A DNA stretch of 40,689 bases from Vibrio mimicus CAIM 602 (GCF_000338875.1 NZ_AOMO01000045.1:1-40689); one strand, 5' to 3'; shown: positions 19,909 to 28,541, counted from the stretch's first letter. Numbers and translations: made by a program. Notes: generated from the sequence alone by a model not told the origin.

Positions 19909-19937
19909 AAGTTACGCCGATTTTACGGAGCTGTAAA
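19909..19937 (-). promoter_or_regulatory. Candidate metR promoter
   Basis: TTTACA as -35 and a poor TAACTT as -10 with 17-bp spacing, 44 bp upstream of the metR ATG and adjacent to the ERIC repeat. It is the best match in the gap, but the -10 is weak. Confidence 0.35.
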
Positions 19938-19949
19938 CATCTAGAAGGC

Positions 19950-20077
19950 TATAACCTTCCTGCTTGAAGCCGCAGCGGTGTTGGCTACGTTCGCTCACCC
20001 CAATCACATTGTGTGTCTATGTTCATGGGGATGAACTCACTTGCCGCCTACCTGCAACTCCAAGCAGTTTGGTTATA
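19950..20077. repeat. ERIC element (about 128 bp) between metR and metE
   Basis: Ends are inverted repeats: TATAACC at the left and GGTTATA at the right, each continuing into a CTGCTT-centred half site. The internal CGCTCACCCCAATCAC is the reverse complement of the conserved ERIC core (GTGACTGGGGTGAGCG in the usual orientation). The length equals the 127 bp typical of ERIC. An internal inverted repeat, GTTCAT GGGG ATGAAC, lies at 20020-20035. ERIC units are non-autonomous, imperfectly palindromic repeats found in intergenic regions of enterobacteria and vibrios. It divides the divergent regulatory region. Confidence 0.85.
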
Positions 20078-20144
20078 AATAGTAAAGGTAAATTGATAAT
20101 CGCCAGTACCAACATGAAAATTACTAATAAACAAGTTGAATAAA

Positions 20145-20157
20145 TGAACCTTGTTCT
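20145..20157 (+). promoter_or_regulatory. Candidate MetR site 1 upstream of metE
   Basis: TGAACCTTGTTCT matches the MetR motif TGAA-N5-TTCA at seven of eight fixed bases. It overlaps a possible -35 (TTGTTC, 20151-20156) paired with GATAGT at 20174-20179. Confidence 0.55.
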
Positions 20158-20181
20158 TATCGACGTACAACGAGATAGTTT

Positions 20182-20205
20182 AGCCATCCAGACATCTTGA
20201 GATGT
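20182..20205 (+). promoter_or_regulatory. Candidate tandem met boxes (MetJ operator) upstream of metE
   Basis: Three adjoining 8-mers: AGCCATCC, AGACATCT and TGAGATGT. Against the met box AGACGTCT they match five, seven and four positions of eight. MetJ binds such tandem boxes cooperatively with S-adenosylmethionine. The site lies between the two MetR-like sites, a sensible place for repression of metE. Confidence 0.5.
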
Positions 20206-20207
20206 AC

Positions 20208-20220
20208 TGAATCGGCTTCA
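20208..20220 (+). promoter_or_regulatory. MetR operator (perfect match) upstream of metE
   Basis: TGAATCGGCTTCA is a perfect TGAA-N5-TTCA palindrome, extended to CTGAA..TTCAG by the flanks, 42 bp before the metE ATG. A TATTAA -10-like box follows at 20235-20240 without a good -35, as in an activator-dependent promoter. The alternative upstream promoter near 20151-20179 would place this site inside the transcript; the sequence alone cannot decide. Confidence 0.7.
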
Positions 20221-20261
20221 GAACTTGTACGACCTATTAAGAACAGACAAAGGATTTTCAC

Positions 20262-22547
20262 ATGACAACGACTCACATTCTTGGCTACCCACGTATTGGT
20301 GAAAAACGAGAACTCAAATTCGCCCTTGAAAAATACTGGCGTGGTGACATTGATCAGGCTGCTTTAAAACAAGTTGGTAGCCAAATTCGCCAGCAAAACT
20401 GGGCACTGCAAAAAGAAGCAGGACTGGATTTTGTGACCGCTGGTGACTTCGCTTGGTACGACCATGTCCTCACCACCACACTATTATTGGGTCATGTGCC
20501 TAAACGTCACAGTCACGGTTTTCCTGATTTAGATACGTTGTTCCGTGTCGGTCGTGGTCAGTCACAAAATGCTTGTGGTTGTGGAACGGGTAGTGCGGCT
20601 TCTGATATGACCAAGTGGTTTAATACTAACTATCACTACATCGTGCCTGAGTTCAGCTCTAACGACACGTTTAATGTGAGTTGGCCACAATTGTTTGAAG
20701 AGGTGAATGAAGCTCTGCAAGCGGGTCACGATGTAAAACCTGTGCTGCTTGGCCCAATCAGTTACCTGTATTTAGGTAAAGAAGTGGAAGAAGGGTTTGA
20801 TCGTTTAACTCTGTTGCCACGTCTATTGACCGCTTACCAAGCGATTCTGAGCAAGCTGGCGAAGCAAGGCGTGAAGTGGGTACAAATTGATGAGCCTGTT
20901 CTGGCCTTAGAATTAGAACCACGTTGGCAAGATTCATTTAAACTGGCTTATCAAGTGATTCGTGGTGACGTAAAACTGCTGCTGACCACTTACTTTGATT
21001 CAGTGCTAGACACTCTCGATAAGATCGTTGAACTACCGGTTGATGGCCTGCATGTAGATGTCTCTGCTGCACCTGCACAGCTAGATACCATAGTTAACCG
21101 CTTGCCGTCTGATTGGGTGCTTTCTGCGGGTGTGATCAATGGCCGTAACGTATGGCGTGCAGATTTGAGTTCCATTCTGGCTCGTCTACAGCCAGTGAAA
21201 ACCTTATTAGGTGAGCGCCTGTGGGTGGCGAGCTCATGTTCACTGCTGCACAGCCCAGTCGATCTGGATCTGGAAGGCGATCTGAGTGCAGAAACACGCA
21301 GCTGGTTTGCATTTGCTAAGCAGAAAGTGACGGAAGTTGCCTTGCTGGGACGTGCATTGGAAGGGGATGCGGCGGCGATTTTGGCTTGTGATACCTATAG
21401 TCAGCCAATAGTTGCGCGTGAGTCTTCTCACATCGTGAACAAGGCATCAGTACAAACGCGCATCAACAATATTACTGCTGTGTTGGCAGAGCGTAGTGCC
21501 CCTTACATTGAGCGTGCTCATCACCAAGCGGAAGTGTTGGGTCTGCCTTTCTTACCGACCACAACCATCGGCTCTTTCCCACAAACTGGTGAGATCCGTA
21601 CTGAGCGTAGCGCGTATCGCCAAGGCAAACTGAGCGAGCAAGATTATGTGCAAGCCTTGAAAGGCCACATTGCGGATGCGGTGAAACGCCAAGAAGCGTT
21701 AGGGCTAGATGTGCTGGTACACGGTGAAGCGGAACGTAACGACATGGTGGAATACTTTGCTGAGAACCTCGCAGGTTTCCAAACCACCCAATTTGGTTGG
21801 GTACAGAGCTATGGTTCACGCTGTGTAAAACCTGCGATTGTGGTGGCAGATATCGAACGTGAAAAACCAATCACGGTGGAGTGGTCAACTTACGCGCAAT
21901 CTCTGACCTCTAAGCAGATGAAAGGGATGTTGACGGGGCCTGTGACCATTCTGTGCTGGACCTTCCCACGTGAAGACATCAGCCGCCAAGAGATTGCTCA
22001 GCAATTGGCGTTGGCACTGCGTGATGAAGTGGCGGATCTGCAAGATGCCGGCATCAATATCATCCAGATCGATGAACCAGCGATTCGTGAAGGTTTACCA
22101 CTGAAAAAACGCGATCACCAAATTTACTTAGATTGGGCTGTACAAGCGTTTAAGATTTCCGCCGGTAGCGCGCGCCCTGAAACGCAAATCCACACTCATA
22201 TGTGTTACAGCGAATTCAACGAGATTATCGAATCCGTTGCGGCATTGGATGCAGACGTGATCACGATTGAAACGTCACGTTCAAACATGGAACTGCTCAA
22301 GGCGTTTGAAGAGTTTAATTACCCGAACGAAATTGGCCCAGGTGTGTACGACATTCACTCGCCTAACATTCCCGCGCAAGCATGGATTGAAGATCTGCTT
22401 CGCAAAGCAGCAGAGAAAATTCCAGCACAGCGTTTGTGGGTGAACCCTGACTGTGGTCTGAAAACACGTAACTGGCCAGAAGTGGAAGCAGCACTGACCA
22501 ACATGGTGAACGCGGCGAAAACTCTGCGTAACGAGTGGCAAGCGTAA
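20262..22547 (+). CDS. metE: Cobalamin-independent methionine synthase MetE
   Basis: 5-methyltetrahydropteroyltriglutamate-homocysteine methyltransferase, 761 residues (E. coli 753). It makes methionine from homocysteine without B12. Two TIM-barrel halves are visible. The zinc ligands are seen as His646 and Cys648 (THMCYSEF) and Cys731 (NPDCGLKTR), with the expected glutamate between them. The folate-binding PQTGEIR and [18 protein letters not shown] motifs are also present. The start ATG has AAAGGA upstream. It is divergent from metR and sits downstream of MetR- and MetJ-type sites. It ends at a strong terminator and faces aspS convergently. The frame is intact. Confidence 0.97.
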   Translation: MTTTHILGYPRIGEKRELKFALEKYWRGDIDQAALKQVGSQIRQQNWALQKEAGLDFVTAGDFAWYDHVLTTTLLLGHVPKRHSHGFPDLDTLFRVGRGQSQNACGCGTGSAASDMTKWFNTNYHYIVPEFSSNDTFNVSWPQLFEEVNEALQAGHDVKPVLLGPISYLYLGKEVEEGFDRLTLLPRLLTAYQAILSKLAKQGVKWVQIDEPVLALELEPRWQDSFKLAYQVIRGDVKLLLTTYFDSVLDTLDKIVELPVDGLHVDVSAAPAQLDTIVNRLPSDWVLSAGVINGRNVWRADLSSILARLQPVKTLLGERLWVASSCSLLHSPVDLDLEGDLSAETRSWFAFAKQKVTEVALLGRALEGDAAAILACDTYSQPIVARESSHIVNKASVQTRINNITAVLAERSAPYIERAHHQAEVLGLPFLPTTTIGSFPQTGEIRTERSAYRQGKLSEQDYVQALKGHIADAVKRQEALGLDVLVHGEAERNDMVEYFAENLAGFQTTQFGWVQSYGSRCVKPAIVVADIEREKPITVEWSTYAQSLTSKQMKGMLTGPVTILCWTFPREDISRQEIAQQLALALRDEVADLQDAGINIIQIDEPAIREGLPLKKRDHQIYLDWAVQAFKISAGSARPETQIHTHMCYSEFNEIIESVAALDADVITIETSRSNMELLKAFEEFNYPNEIGPGVYDIHSPNIPAQAWIEDLLRKAAEKIPAQRLWVNPDCGLKTRNWPEVEAALTNMVNAAKTLRNEWQA

Positions 22548-22567
22548 TCTCGTTTTCATTGAAAACA

Positions 22568-22598
22568 ATAAAGGCCTCATCAAGAGGCCTTTATTTTT
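22568..22598 (+). terminator. Rho-independent terminator of metE
   Basis: An 11-bp stem (22568-22578 with 22584-22594, ATAAAGGCCTC/GAGGCCTTTAT) followed by five T. It starts 20 bp after the metE stop and may also act weakly for the convergent aspS transcript. Confidence 0.92.
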
Positions 22599-22625
22599 AC
22601 GCGTACACTTTGTGCGATGAGGAAC

Positions 22626-23024
22626 TTAGCCCTTGGTACAAGTCTCTTTTGTTACCAACTGATCAACCATCAATTGGCCTCGTGTATTGCGCATTTTGAT
22701 GCGGTAGCTGATCCCAACATCCAGATTCGAACGAATGTCTTTATTGGTGCAGAAGCTCTTAACCGCGCTTTGTAGTACCTGTTCGGTCGGTTTGGCATTT
22801 TGCGAATCGGTGTTGTACACCATCATTAATTCAATGCTCGCGCCTTGTGCCGTTGCACGTAAGATATTCAGCGGGCCAAACTCTAGTGGCAGTTCAGTGG
22901 AAAGTAGGCTGGCTCGGTTGCCTGCCAACAGCTCTAAATTGCGCTGCTTTTCTGCCGAGCCAGAGCTACAACCGACGATAAGAAGCATCGATGCAATCAA
23001 GCTGCTCAGGACAATTTTTTTCAT
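22626..23024 (-). CDS. aspS: Type II secretion pilotin lipoprotein AspS (GspS-beta type)
   Basis: A 132-residue lipoprotein. The signal peptide ends in the lipobox IVGC with Cys19 lipidated, and Ser20 favours the outer membrane. Cys92 and Cys129 in the mature part can form the disulfide described for AspS. In V. cholerae the pilotin AspS, encoded next to metE, carries the secretin GspD (EpsD) of the cholera-toxin type II secretion system to the outer membrane; position, length and cysteine pattern all fit. The symbol must not be confused with aspartyl-tRNA synthetase. Its start is 1 bp from the stop of yciI, so the two are in one operon. It is unlinked to the eps genes. Confidence 0.85.
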   Translation of the reverse strand: MKKIVLSSLIASMLLIVGCSSGSAEKQRNLELLAGNRASLLSTELPLEFGPLNILRATAQGASIELMMVYNTDSQNAKPTEQVLQSAVKSFCTNKDIRSNLDVGISYRIKMRNTRGQLMVDQLVTKETCTKG

Positions 23025-23025
23025 A

Positions 23026-23322
23026 TCAGAATACTTTTTTGAAAGGTTTAATAATCACGTTGGCATAAACACCTGCTGCCACATAAGGATCGGCTTCTGC
23101 CCATGCTTGTGCTTCGGCGAGTGATGCAAAATCGGCAATCACAGTTGAGCCAGTGAAGCCTGCTTGTCCTGGATTATCTGAATCAATCGCTGGCATCGGT
23201 CCCGCGGTGAGCAGGCGGCCTTCATCTTGCAATTGTTGCAAACGCTCAAGATGTTGTGGGCGCACGCTGAGGCGCTTTTCTAGTGAGTTTTCGACATCCT
23301 GCGCAAAAATTACATACCACAT
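23026..23322 (-). CDS. yciI: YciI-family protein
   Basis: A 98-residue YciI-like (DGPF/YCII) protein with a ferredoxin-like fold. It shows [17 protein letters not shown], the conserved R-P-x-H (about 21-24), the AGPMPA turn and [17 protein letters not shown] at the end. In the E. coli relative the function is undefined; related proteins have a conserved His-Asp pair proposed to be catalytic. Here it lies directly upstream of aspS (1-bp gap) and downstream of yciA, in the same direction. In enterobacteria yciI, tonB, yciA and yciB are neighbours; tonB is missing here. Confidence 0.9.
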   Translation of the reverse strand: MWYVIFAQDVENSLEKRLSVRPQHLERLQQLQDEGRLLTAGPMPAIDSDNPGQAGFTGSTVIADFASLAEAQAWAEADPYVAAGVYANVIIKPFKKVF

Positions 23323-23396
23323 AACACTTTATTCCTTATCAACTGACGAAAAGCAAAGCCAATACTCTACGCAAGTCGGTGAGTAAACACAGCTTA

Positions 23397-23816
23397 TCAA
23401 GATGATTTCTGTGATCCGTTGCTTAAGCTTATCGCTCTTGGGCGGCCATTGGTATCAATCGCCACATAGTTAAACGTCGCTTCGCAGACTTGGAAGCGAT
23501 CACCAACACCATCTTCTTTGACCGGCTTTACCCAAACTTCAAGATTAATGGACATTGAGGTTCGGCCGATCTTGGTGCATTCGCCGTAGCAACATACCAC
23601 ATCGCCCACTTTGACTGGTTTTTTAAAAGTGATACTGGACACGGAAACGGTAACAATCCGTCCGCAGGAAATCTCTTTGGCAAGGATGCCACCAGCTAAG
23701 TCAAGTTGTGACATGATCCAGCCCCCGAAAATATCGCCGTTGGCGTTGGTATCAGCGGGCATAGCGAGAGTGCGCAGCAGAAGCTGGCCTTTAGGGGAAT
23801 TAACGGTCTGAGTCAT
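23397..23816 (-). CDS. yciA: Acyl-CoA thioesterase YciA (hotdog fold)
   Basis: A 139-residue hotdog-fold acyl-CoA thioesterase. LLLRTLAMPADTNANGDIFG and GWIMSQLDLAGGILAKE are near identical to E. coli and Haemophilus YciA, and include the active-site Asp of NANGDIFGG. GDVVCCYGECTKIGRTSMSI follows. It hydrolyses a wide range of acyl-CoAs and may regulate CoA pools. It stands between yciB and yciI, all leftward. A GC-rich imperfect hairpin lies in its leader (about 23839-23860). No clear terminator is seen between it and yciI, 74 bp away. Confidence 0.95.
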   Translation of the reverse strand: MTQTVNSPKGQLLLRTLAMPADTNANGDIFGGWIMSQLDLAGGILAKEISCGRIVTVSVSSITFKKPVKVGDVVCCYGECTKIGRTSMSINLEVWVKPVKEDGVGDRFQVCEATFNYVAIDTNGRPRAISLSNGSQKSS

Positions 23817-23925
23817 TTAGGATCCACAGCAAACGAAACAGCGACCAAATACGGTCGCTGTGGATTAGGGGGCGGATTATAACCAAAAATTGAACCGAGG
23901 ATCACCCCTTTGCAACCAGTGGAAT

Positions 23926-24471
23926 TTACTGGTTTTTCTCTTTTTGTTCTTTTGGAAGGTGTTTGTAGATGTACGCGCCTGTTAGCAGAGTAAAGAGCAG
24001 TGTCGCAGCAAGCAGGCCAAACACTTTAAAGTTAACCCACACATCGAGAGGGAGGCGGTATGCGATGTAGAGGTTTAGTGCAGCGCAGAAACTGAAAAAC
24101 CCAACCCATGCCCAGTTTATTGTCGACCATACCGCTTCGGGTAACGTCAACTCTTTGCCCAACATGCTTTTAATGGCTGATTTGCCCATGATATGGCTGA
24201 TGGTTAAGCCCAGAGCAAAAACGATGTAGACGATCGTGACTTTCCATTTGATGAAGTTGTCGTCGTGCAGCGCTAATGTCATACCACCAAACAGAGCCAC
24301 CATGACAAAGGTGATGAGCTGCATTTTTTCCACTTTCTTGTACATGGCATAAGTGACGACCACTTGTACTGCTGTGGCCACAATCAAGGCACCTGTTGCC
24401 ACATAGATGTTGTAAAACTTATATAAGGCAAAAAAGATGATCAGCGGAATAAAGTCGAGCAGTTGTTTCAT
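23926..24471 (-). CDS. yciB: Inner-membrane septation protein YciB (IspA-like)
   Basis: A 181-residue integral membrane protein with about five membrane segments. [20 protein letters not shown] and [20 protein letters not shown] match E. coli YciB, a cell-envelope protein linked to septation and to the cell-elongation and division machinery (also called intracellular septation protein A). I start at ATG 24471, the family N-terminus; an in-frame TTG at 24489 would add six residues. No strong Shine-Dalgarno is seen. The C-terminus is a short Lys/Glu-rich cytoplasmic tail. It is followed leftward by yciA after 109 bp. A hairpin (23839-23846 with 23853-23860, CAGCGACC/GGTCGCTG) lies between the two without a T-run. 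Confidence 0.93.
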   Translation of the reverse strand: MKQLLDFIPLIIFFALYKFYNIYVATGALIVATAVQVVVTYAMYKKVEKMQLITFVMVALFGGMTLALHDDNFIKWKVTIVYIVFALGLTISHIMGKSAIKSMLGKELTLPEAVWSTINWAWVGFFSFCAALNLYIAYRLPLDVWVNFKVFGLLAATLLFTLLTGAYIYKHLPKEQKEKNQ

Positions 24472-24595
24472 TTTGTTACGTCCAGTCAAATGAGTGGCGA
24501 CAGTCTAACCAAAGTTGTCATAGCTGAATAGACATAACATTTCGGGAAGCAATTAACTCTACCTTTTACGATCCCATTTTGTGGCGCTATGAAGT

Positions 24596-26473
24596 TTAGG
24601 TTAGCAACTTGGTAAACTCATCGACAGGCATCGCTTTACCATATAAGAAGCCTTGCGCGAAGTTACATCCTTCAGTCCTTACAAAGTCCTCTTGATAGGT
24701 TTTTTCGACGCCTTCGGCAATCACTGCCATGTTGAGTTTATGCGCCATGGCAATAATCGCACGAGTTAACTCTCGGTTTTGCTCGTTATACTCCAACTGA
24801 TTGATGAAACTACGGTCAATTTTTAAGGTGTCGAATGAGTACTTTTGCAGATAACTCAGTGACGAATAGCCGGTACCAAAATCATCCAGTGAAATGCTGA
24901 TGCCTTGCTGGCGTAGCTGGGCTAATGCGCCCTGTGCATAGTGTTCATCTTGTAGCAAGATGCCTTCAGTCAGCTCAAGCTCAATAGCACCGGGAGGTAA
25001 TTGGTACAGGGTCATTAAGTCTTTCAGGTACTCAACGAAGCGGTGTTCACGAAATTGGATTGGTGAAATGTTAATCGCAATTTTGAACGGGCTGGTGGTC
25101 AATTTACACCATTCGGAGGCATTCTTAAGTGCTTGATGAAGAACGAAATAACCAATCTCAATAATTTGGCCATTACTTTCGGCTAAAGGAATAAAATGAT
25201 CTGGCGGAATATTCCCAAGCTGTGGATTGTGCCAGCGCAATAGCGCTTCCGCTCCAATCACTTTGCCATTTTGTTTTAAGTCGATGATCGGTTGGAAGTG
25301 GACGGCAAGCTCACCCAGACGCAGTGCGTGTAGCAAGTGTGATTCCAGCTGTAAGCGTTCTTCCGTTGCTTTTTGTGCCGCCAGATTGAAGAAGGAGACT
25401 TGAATGCCTTCTTTTTTCGCCAAGCTCATTGCGGAACTGGCACGCTGAATGAAGCTTAGTGAATCGGTCGCATCCATGGGGGCCAAAGCTATGCCCAAAT
25501 GGCATTGCAGCGTAATGTTCAAGTTGTTGGTGTTGAAAGGCAGAGTACAAGCCTGAACCACTCGAGAGATGACTTTTTTCGTTTCTGCTTGGTTGCGTTT
25601 ATGGCGAGCCACTAAAACAAACTCAGAGCCCACGATTCGAGCTAATAGCCAGTTTTCGGGCAAGTTATGGCTTAAACGTTGGCATAAGGCGGATAAAATT
25701 TGGTCACCAACTTGATAGCCATAACTGTCGTTAACGGATTTAAAGTTCCGCAGGCTGAAGTAAATCAACGTGATTTGTTGGTCATCGGAAATTTTCTTCA
25801 ACTCCGGTTGCAGGCGTTCACTCAGGGTTACTCGGTTGGGGAGTTTAGTCAGCGGGTCATAATGGCGGTGAAAATCCAGATAGTCTTCCGCCACGGTACG
25901 TTGCTCAATCTCTTTGAGCAATTTGGTACTCAAATCTGCAAGAGTCTGAGTACGTTCGACAACTTTTTGTTCCAGCTCTTGATTAAGCTTGCGTAATTCT
26001 GCTTTGTGATACAGTGTTTCGAGTTGTCCTTCTATTGCCGATTGAAAACGCGAAAGCAGTGAGTGAACTCTGTCGTCAAAGTGCCTTTCTTTGCTATCCA
26101 GAATACAAATGGTGCCAAAGGCGGAATCATCCGGCCAAAACACGGGCAGACCGCAGTAGCAAATCATTCCTAGTTTTATGTCTGGGTTGTGATCCCAATC
26201 TGGATCGGCAAGCGCGTTAGGCACATCCAACATACGCCTCTCTCTGACCACCGTTTCGCAATATAAACCGTGGCCTAAATTGTCTCTTGCCTTTGGGGGG
26301 TATGGGTTTCCAGCAGAACGGCTGCTAGTAAAGACCTCAATATCATGTTCATGAATTCGCATGATAAGAGAAGCAGGGCATTGAGTAATGTCGGCAATGA
26401 GGTCGACGATCTCTTGCCAAGAGTCCAACATATTCTGAGGGACATCAATCAATTGAGTATTGATAGGCGGCAT
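24596..26473 (-). CDS. GAF / degenerate GGDEF / EAL cyclic-di-GMP phosphodiesterase
   Basis: A 625-residue soluble signalling protein. A GAF domain (about 15-160; HGLYCETVVRERRMLDVPNA, GMICYCGLPVF) includes two cysteines at YCE and CYC. A short coiled coil (about 160-200) follows, then a GGDEF-like domain (about 205-360) in which the signature is VGSEF, so cyclase activity is unlikely. The EAL domain (about 375-620) keeps GAEALLRW, NISPIQF, ELTEGIL, LDDFGTGYSSLSYL, LKIDRSF, AEGVE and AQGFLYGKAM. These are the residues expected for phosphodiesterase activity. No membrane segment is seen. Its upstream gap carries two palindromes that bracket a TATAAT box. It is monocistronic. Confidence 0.9.
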   Translation of the reverse strand: MPPINTQLIDVPQNMLDSWQEIVDLIADITQCPASLIMRIHEHDIEVFTSSRSAGNPYPPKARDNLGHGLYCETVVRERRMLDVPNALADPDWDHNPDIKLGMICYCGLPVFWPDDSAFGTICILDSKERHFDDRVHSLLSRFQSAIEGQLETLYHKAELRKLNQELEQKVVERTQTLADLSTKLLKEIEQRTVAEDYLDFHRHYDPLTKLPNRVTLSERLQPELKKISDDQQITLIYFSLRNFKSVNDSYGYQVGDQILSALCQRLSHNLPENWLLARIVGSEFVLVARHKRNQAETKKVISRVVQACTLPFNTNNLNITLQCHLGIALAPMDATDSLSFIQRASSAMSLAKKEGIQVSFFNLAAQKATEERLQLESHLLHALRLGELAVHFQPIIDLKQNGKVIGAEALLRWHNPQLGNIPPDHFIPLAESNGQIIEIGYFVLHQALKNASEWCKLTTSPFKIAINISPIQFREHRFVEYLKDLMTLYQLPPGAIELELTEGILLQDEHYAQGALAQLRQQGISISLDDFGTGYSSLSYLQKYSFDTLKIDRSFINQLEYNEQNRELTRAIIAMAHKLNMAVIAEGVEKTYQEDFVRTEGCNFAQGFLYGKAMPVDEFTKLLT

Positions 26474-26514
26474 AGATTTTGTTCCACCTTTGGGTTATTC
26501 AATTCTTGTTTTTT

Positions 26515-26575
26515 CACTAACGGCGTTAGTGATAGTCTTGATTATAGATGACGAATTGAAATGCACCTTAAGGTG
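26515..26575 (-). promoter_or_regulatory. Promoter region of the GAF/EAL gene with two palindromes
   Basis: On the minus strand, TATAAT is at 26541-26546. A perfect 12-bp palindrome CACCTTAAGGTG (26564-26575) lies at the -35 position, and a 7-bp stem CACTAAC/GTTAGTG (26515-26521 with 26525-26531) lies around the start site or at the 5' end of the message. No -35 hexamer is visible. Confidence 0.45.
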
Positions 26576-26669
26576 TTGAATAAAAATAGCTCAACCATCA
26601 CTGGTTCTTCCCACGAACGCCTATCAATATGGGGATGGTGTTTCGAAAAAAGTCTAATCAACGCAGCAA

Positions 26670-26885
26670 TTAAGTGCCTAAATCGACTAAGTATCCTTCG
26701 TTTTTTAATGCCTCTAAAGTTGAAGTTAGTTCATCATCCGACATGGTTAAGCAACTGGATTTCCCTGTCATACCATATAAGGTCTGCTGATAATCGAGTG
26801 CAGAGTAGTAGCCCATACGATCTTCAAGTAATTCACGCATACCAATGTGAATTAGGTCGTAGCAGTGGTGACGTTGCAATTCCAT
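26670..26885 (-). CDS. Small orphan protein, 71 residues, unknown
   Basis: It starts MELQRHHCYDLIHIGMRELL, then EDRMGYYSALDYQQTLYGMT, and ends NEGYLVDLGT. The ATG at 26885 has TAGGAG seven bases upstream, a good ribosome-binding site, and is preferred to a TTG at 26906. The second half (SDDELTSTLEALKNEGYLVD) looks like a short helix-turn-helix or degron-like segment. I do not recognise the family. It stands alone between the GAF/EAL gene and the ydcF-like gene on the same strand. No terminator or promoter is clear. Confidence 0.6.
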   Translation of the reverse strand: MELQRHHCYDLIHIGMRELLEDRMGYYSALDYQQTLYGMTGKSSCLTMSDDELTSTLEALKNEGYLVDLGT

Positions 26886-26964
26886 AATCAGACTCCTATC
26901 TTGCAAATGGGAAAACGGAGGTCACTCCAACCCTGATGAATAAGCAAATTTGATGCCAAAGCAA

Positions 26965-27609
26965 TCACATTTCAGGATCGATTTTGAATGACTGTAATGC
27001 TTGATACGCTTGCGTGACTTGTTCAGGAATCGGCTGAGCGATTTGAAAGCCTAACGCGGGATAATCCCGGATACGTTCAAAATCACCCAACATGGCATTC
27101 AATACAAAATCACTAGTAAGTTCCGATGTTAAATAGTCAAAAAAACTACTAGCGGGTGAGGTGATCTGCACACTTTCGATTGAATCTGGCCACTGTTTCA
27201 TAAAAGTCGCATAAGCGCGACGCTCCATGTAAGGTTTTTGTACCAGTAGGATCCGTTTGATTGGTTGAGCTTTTTGCGCTAGCAGTTGGTGGCTGAAACG
27301 TACATTTTCACCACTGTTGGTGGATTGTGTCTCAAGCAAAATCGCCTGTTCAGGTACGCCCGCTTCTTTAGCGATAGCGGCAAAAGTCTCCGCCTCAGTA
27401 TGCTGGAATACGCCTTGAGTAAAGCGCCCAAGCCCGCCAGAGAACAGCACACAAGACGCTATGCCTTGGTGGTAGAGTTTTGCCGCATGTTCTGCCACGC
27501 GCACATCATTGCTTCCCAATACTAAAATCACATCCGCCGATTCAGGTTGCTGATGGAGCTGCAAGTAGTGCCACAGGGTTTCAATATGTTGATATAAGCG
27601 CTTACTCAT
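26965..27609 (-). CDS. YdcF-type DUF218 protein
   Basis: A 214-residue cytoplasmic protein of the DUF218/YdcF family. It shows VILVLGSNDVRVAEHAAKLY, LFSGGLGRFTQGV, the QSTNSGENVRFSH segment and VQKPYMERRAYATFM, which fit the family's Rossmann-like, SAM-binding-capable fold. There is no signal peptide or membrane segment, unlike elyC at the left of the window, which is a second DUF218 paralogue. Its start overlaps the end of the yeeZ-like gene by 8 nt (27602-27609), so the two are translationally coupled. The substrate is unknown. Confidence 0.88.
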   Translation of the reverse strand: MSKRLYQHIETLWHYLQLHQQPESADVILVLGSNDVRVAEHAAKLYHQGIASCVLFSGGLGRFTQGVFQHTEAETFAAIAKEAGVPEQAILLETQSTNSGENVRFSHQLLAQKAQPIKRILLVQKPYMERRAYATFMKQWPDSIESVQITSPASSFFDYLTSELTSDFVLNAMLGDFERIRDYPALGFQIAQPIPEQVTQAYQALQSFKIDPEM

Positions 27610-28432
27610 CGCCGTGCAGAGCCTCTAATGTATGAGTGAAGTGAAAGCGATAACCCGATGCCAATAATTTGTCGCATAAAATGCGTTTGTCTTCGATATC
27701 ACAAACTGCGGGGAGTGATACCTCACTGCCTACGGCATCCAGTGCGGCCTGATAAAATTCTGCTTTGCTTACGGTGTTTGGCGTTGTGGCATTCACAATC
27801 GAGCAGGAGAGGTGATCCAGAGCAAAGTTCACAATGCCGATGGCATCATAAAGATGAAGCATATTGGCAGGAGCGAGTCGGCTGACTTGCGACATCTTGC
27901 TGACAAAACGTGCCGGATGGCGCTTGGGGCCAATCAAACCACTGCAACGCACTATGGTGTAATCGATACCGGAAGTGATGACATGTTGTTCCGCTTTCAG
28001 CAAGGTGCGAGCTTTTGCATCAAACGCCGAGTTATCGAGAGCGAGTGCTAAAGAAGCATCCTTTTCATTCATCGGCTTGGCAATGTCAGGATAAACCGAG
28101 GTAGAGCTGATCATAATCAGTTTATTAATGTTGGCTTGCTTAGCCTGATGAGCTAGAGATTGCCAGTGTTTAGCGTATTGCTCACCTGCACCTTGGCGAA
28201 ATCCCGGTGGGAAGCAACCAATCAAGGTATCGCATTGCCGCTCAAGTAACGCATCACTTAAACCTTCCGGTTGATCCAGTTGGCAAACAAAGCTTTCTAA
28301 CCCTTGCGCCTGAACCGATTTGGTACCCTCAAGGGTAGTGCGCGTCGTGTACACAACATGGCCTTGTTGTTTAAGCCATTGTGCCAGTGGTAAGCCTAGC
28401 CATCCTGCACCAATCACAGCGACTCTTTTCAT
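27602..28432 (-). CDS. YeeZ-type NAD(P)-dependent epimerase/reductase (SDR superfamily)
   Basis: A 276-residue extended-SDR protein resembling E. coli YeeZ. The dinucleotide-binding loop GAGWLGLP is at residues 8-15, after MKRVAVI. The LIMISSTSVYPD segment and later C-S-G-L-I-G-P-K-R-H-P-x-R-F are typical of YeeZ. The active-site Tyr-x3-Lys is not in the classical place, so it may be a binding protein or an atypical reductase. It is the first gene of a two-gene operon with the YdcF-type gene. The natural substrate is unknown. The start has no strong Shine-Dalgarno that I can see. Confidence 0.85.
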   Translation of the reverse strand: MKRVAVIGAGWLGLPLAQWLKQQGHVVYTTRTTLEGTKSVQAQGLESFVCQLDQPEGLSDALLERQCDTLIGCFPPGFRQGAGEQYAKHWQSLAHQAKQANINKLIMISSTSVYPDIAKPMNEKDASLALALDNSAFDAKARTLLKAEQHVITSGIDYTIVRCSGLIGPKRHPARFVSKMSQVSRLAPANMLHLYDAIGIVNFALDHLSCSIVNATTPNTVSKAEFYQAALDAVGSEVSLPAVCDIEDKRILCDKLLASGYRFHFTHTLEALHGDE

Positions 28433-28506
28433 CGATCCATCCTTTATTCAATATAAGAGCGATTGAGGACTGCTACCGTAACACAGTTAAACTAGGGGTA
28501 GAAATG

Positions 28507-28532
28507 CAATGAGCGCTGAAAAGCGCTCATTG
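28507..28532 (-). terminator. Hairpin downstream of the TIGR02647 gene
   Basis: An 11-bp stem (28507-28517 with 28522-28532, CAATGAGCGCT/AGCGCTCATTG) with a 4-nt loop lies 10 bp after the intended stop codon. The T-run after it is weak (GCATTTCTA), so termination is plausible but not certain. Confidence 0.6.
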
Positions 28533-28541
28533 AAAGGAGGG

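Noticed and set aside
19950..20077. Repeat considered as an integron attC (VCR) site
   Set aside because: It has ERIC termini and the ERIC core, is single, lies between two core genes and lacks the attC R'/R'' boxes.
23822..23865. GC-rich inverted repeats upstream of yciA as a riboswitch
   Set aside because: Only two competing simple stems; no conserved riboswitch core was recognised.
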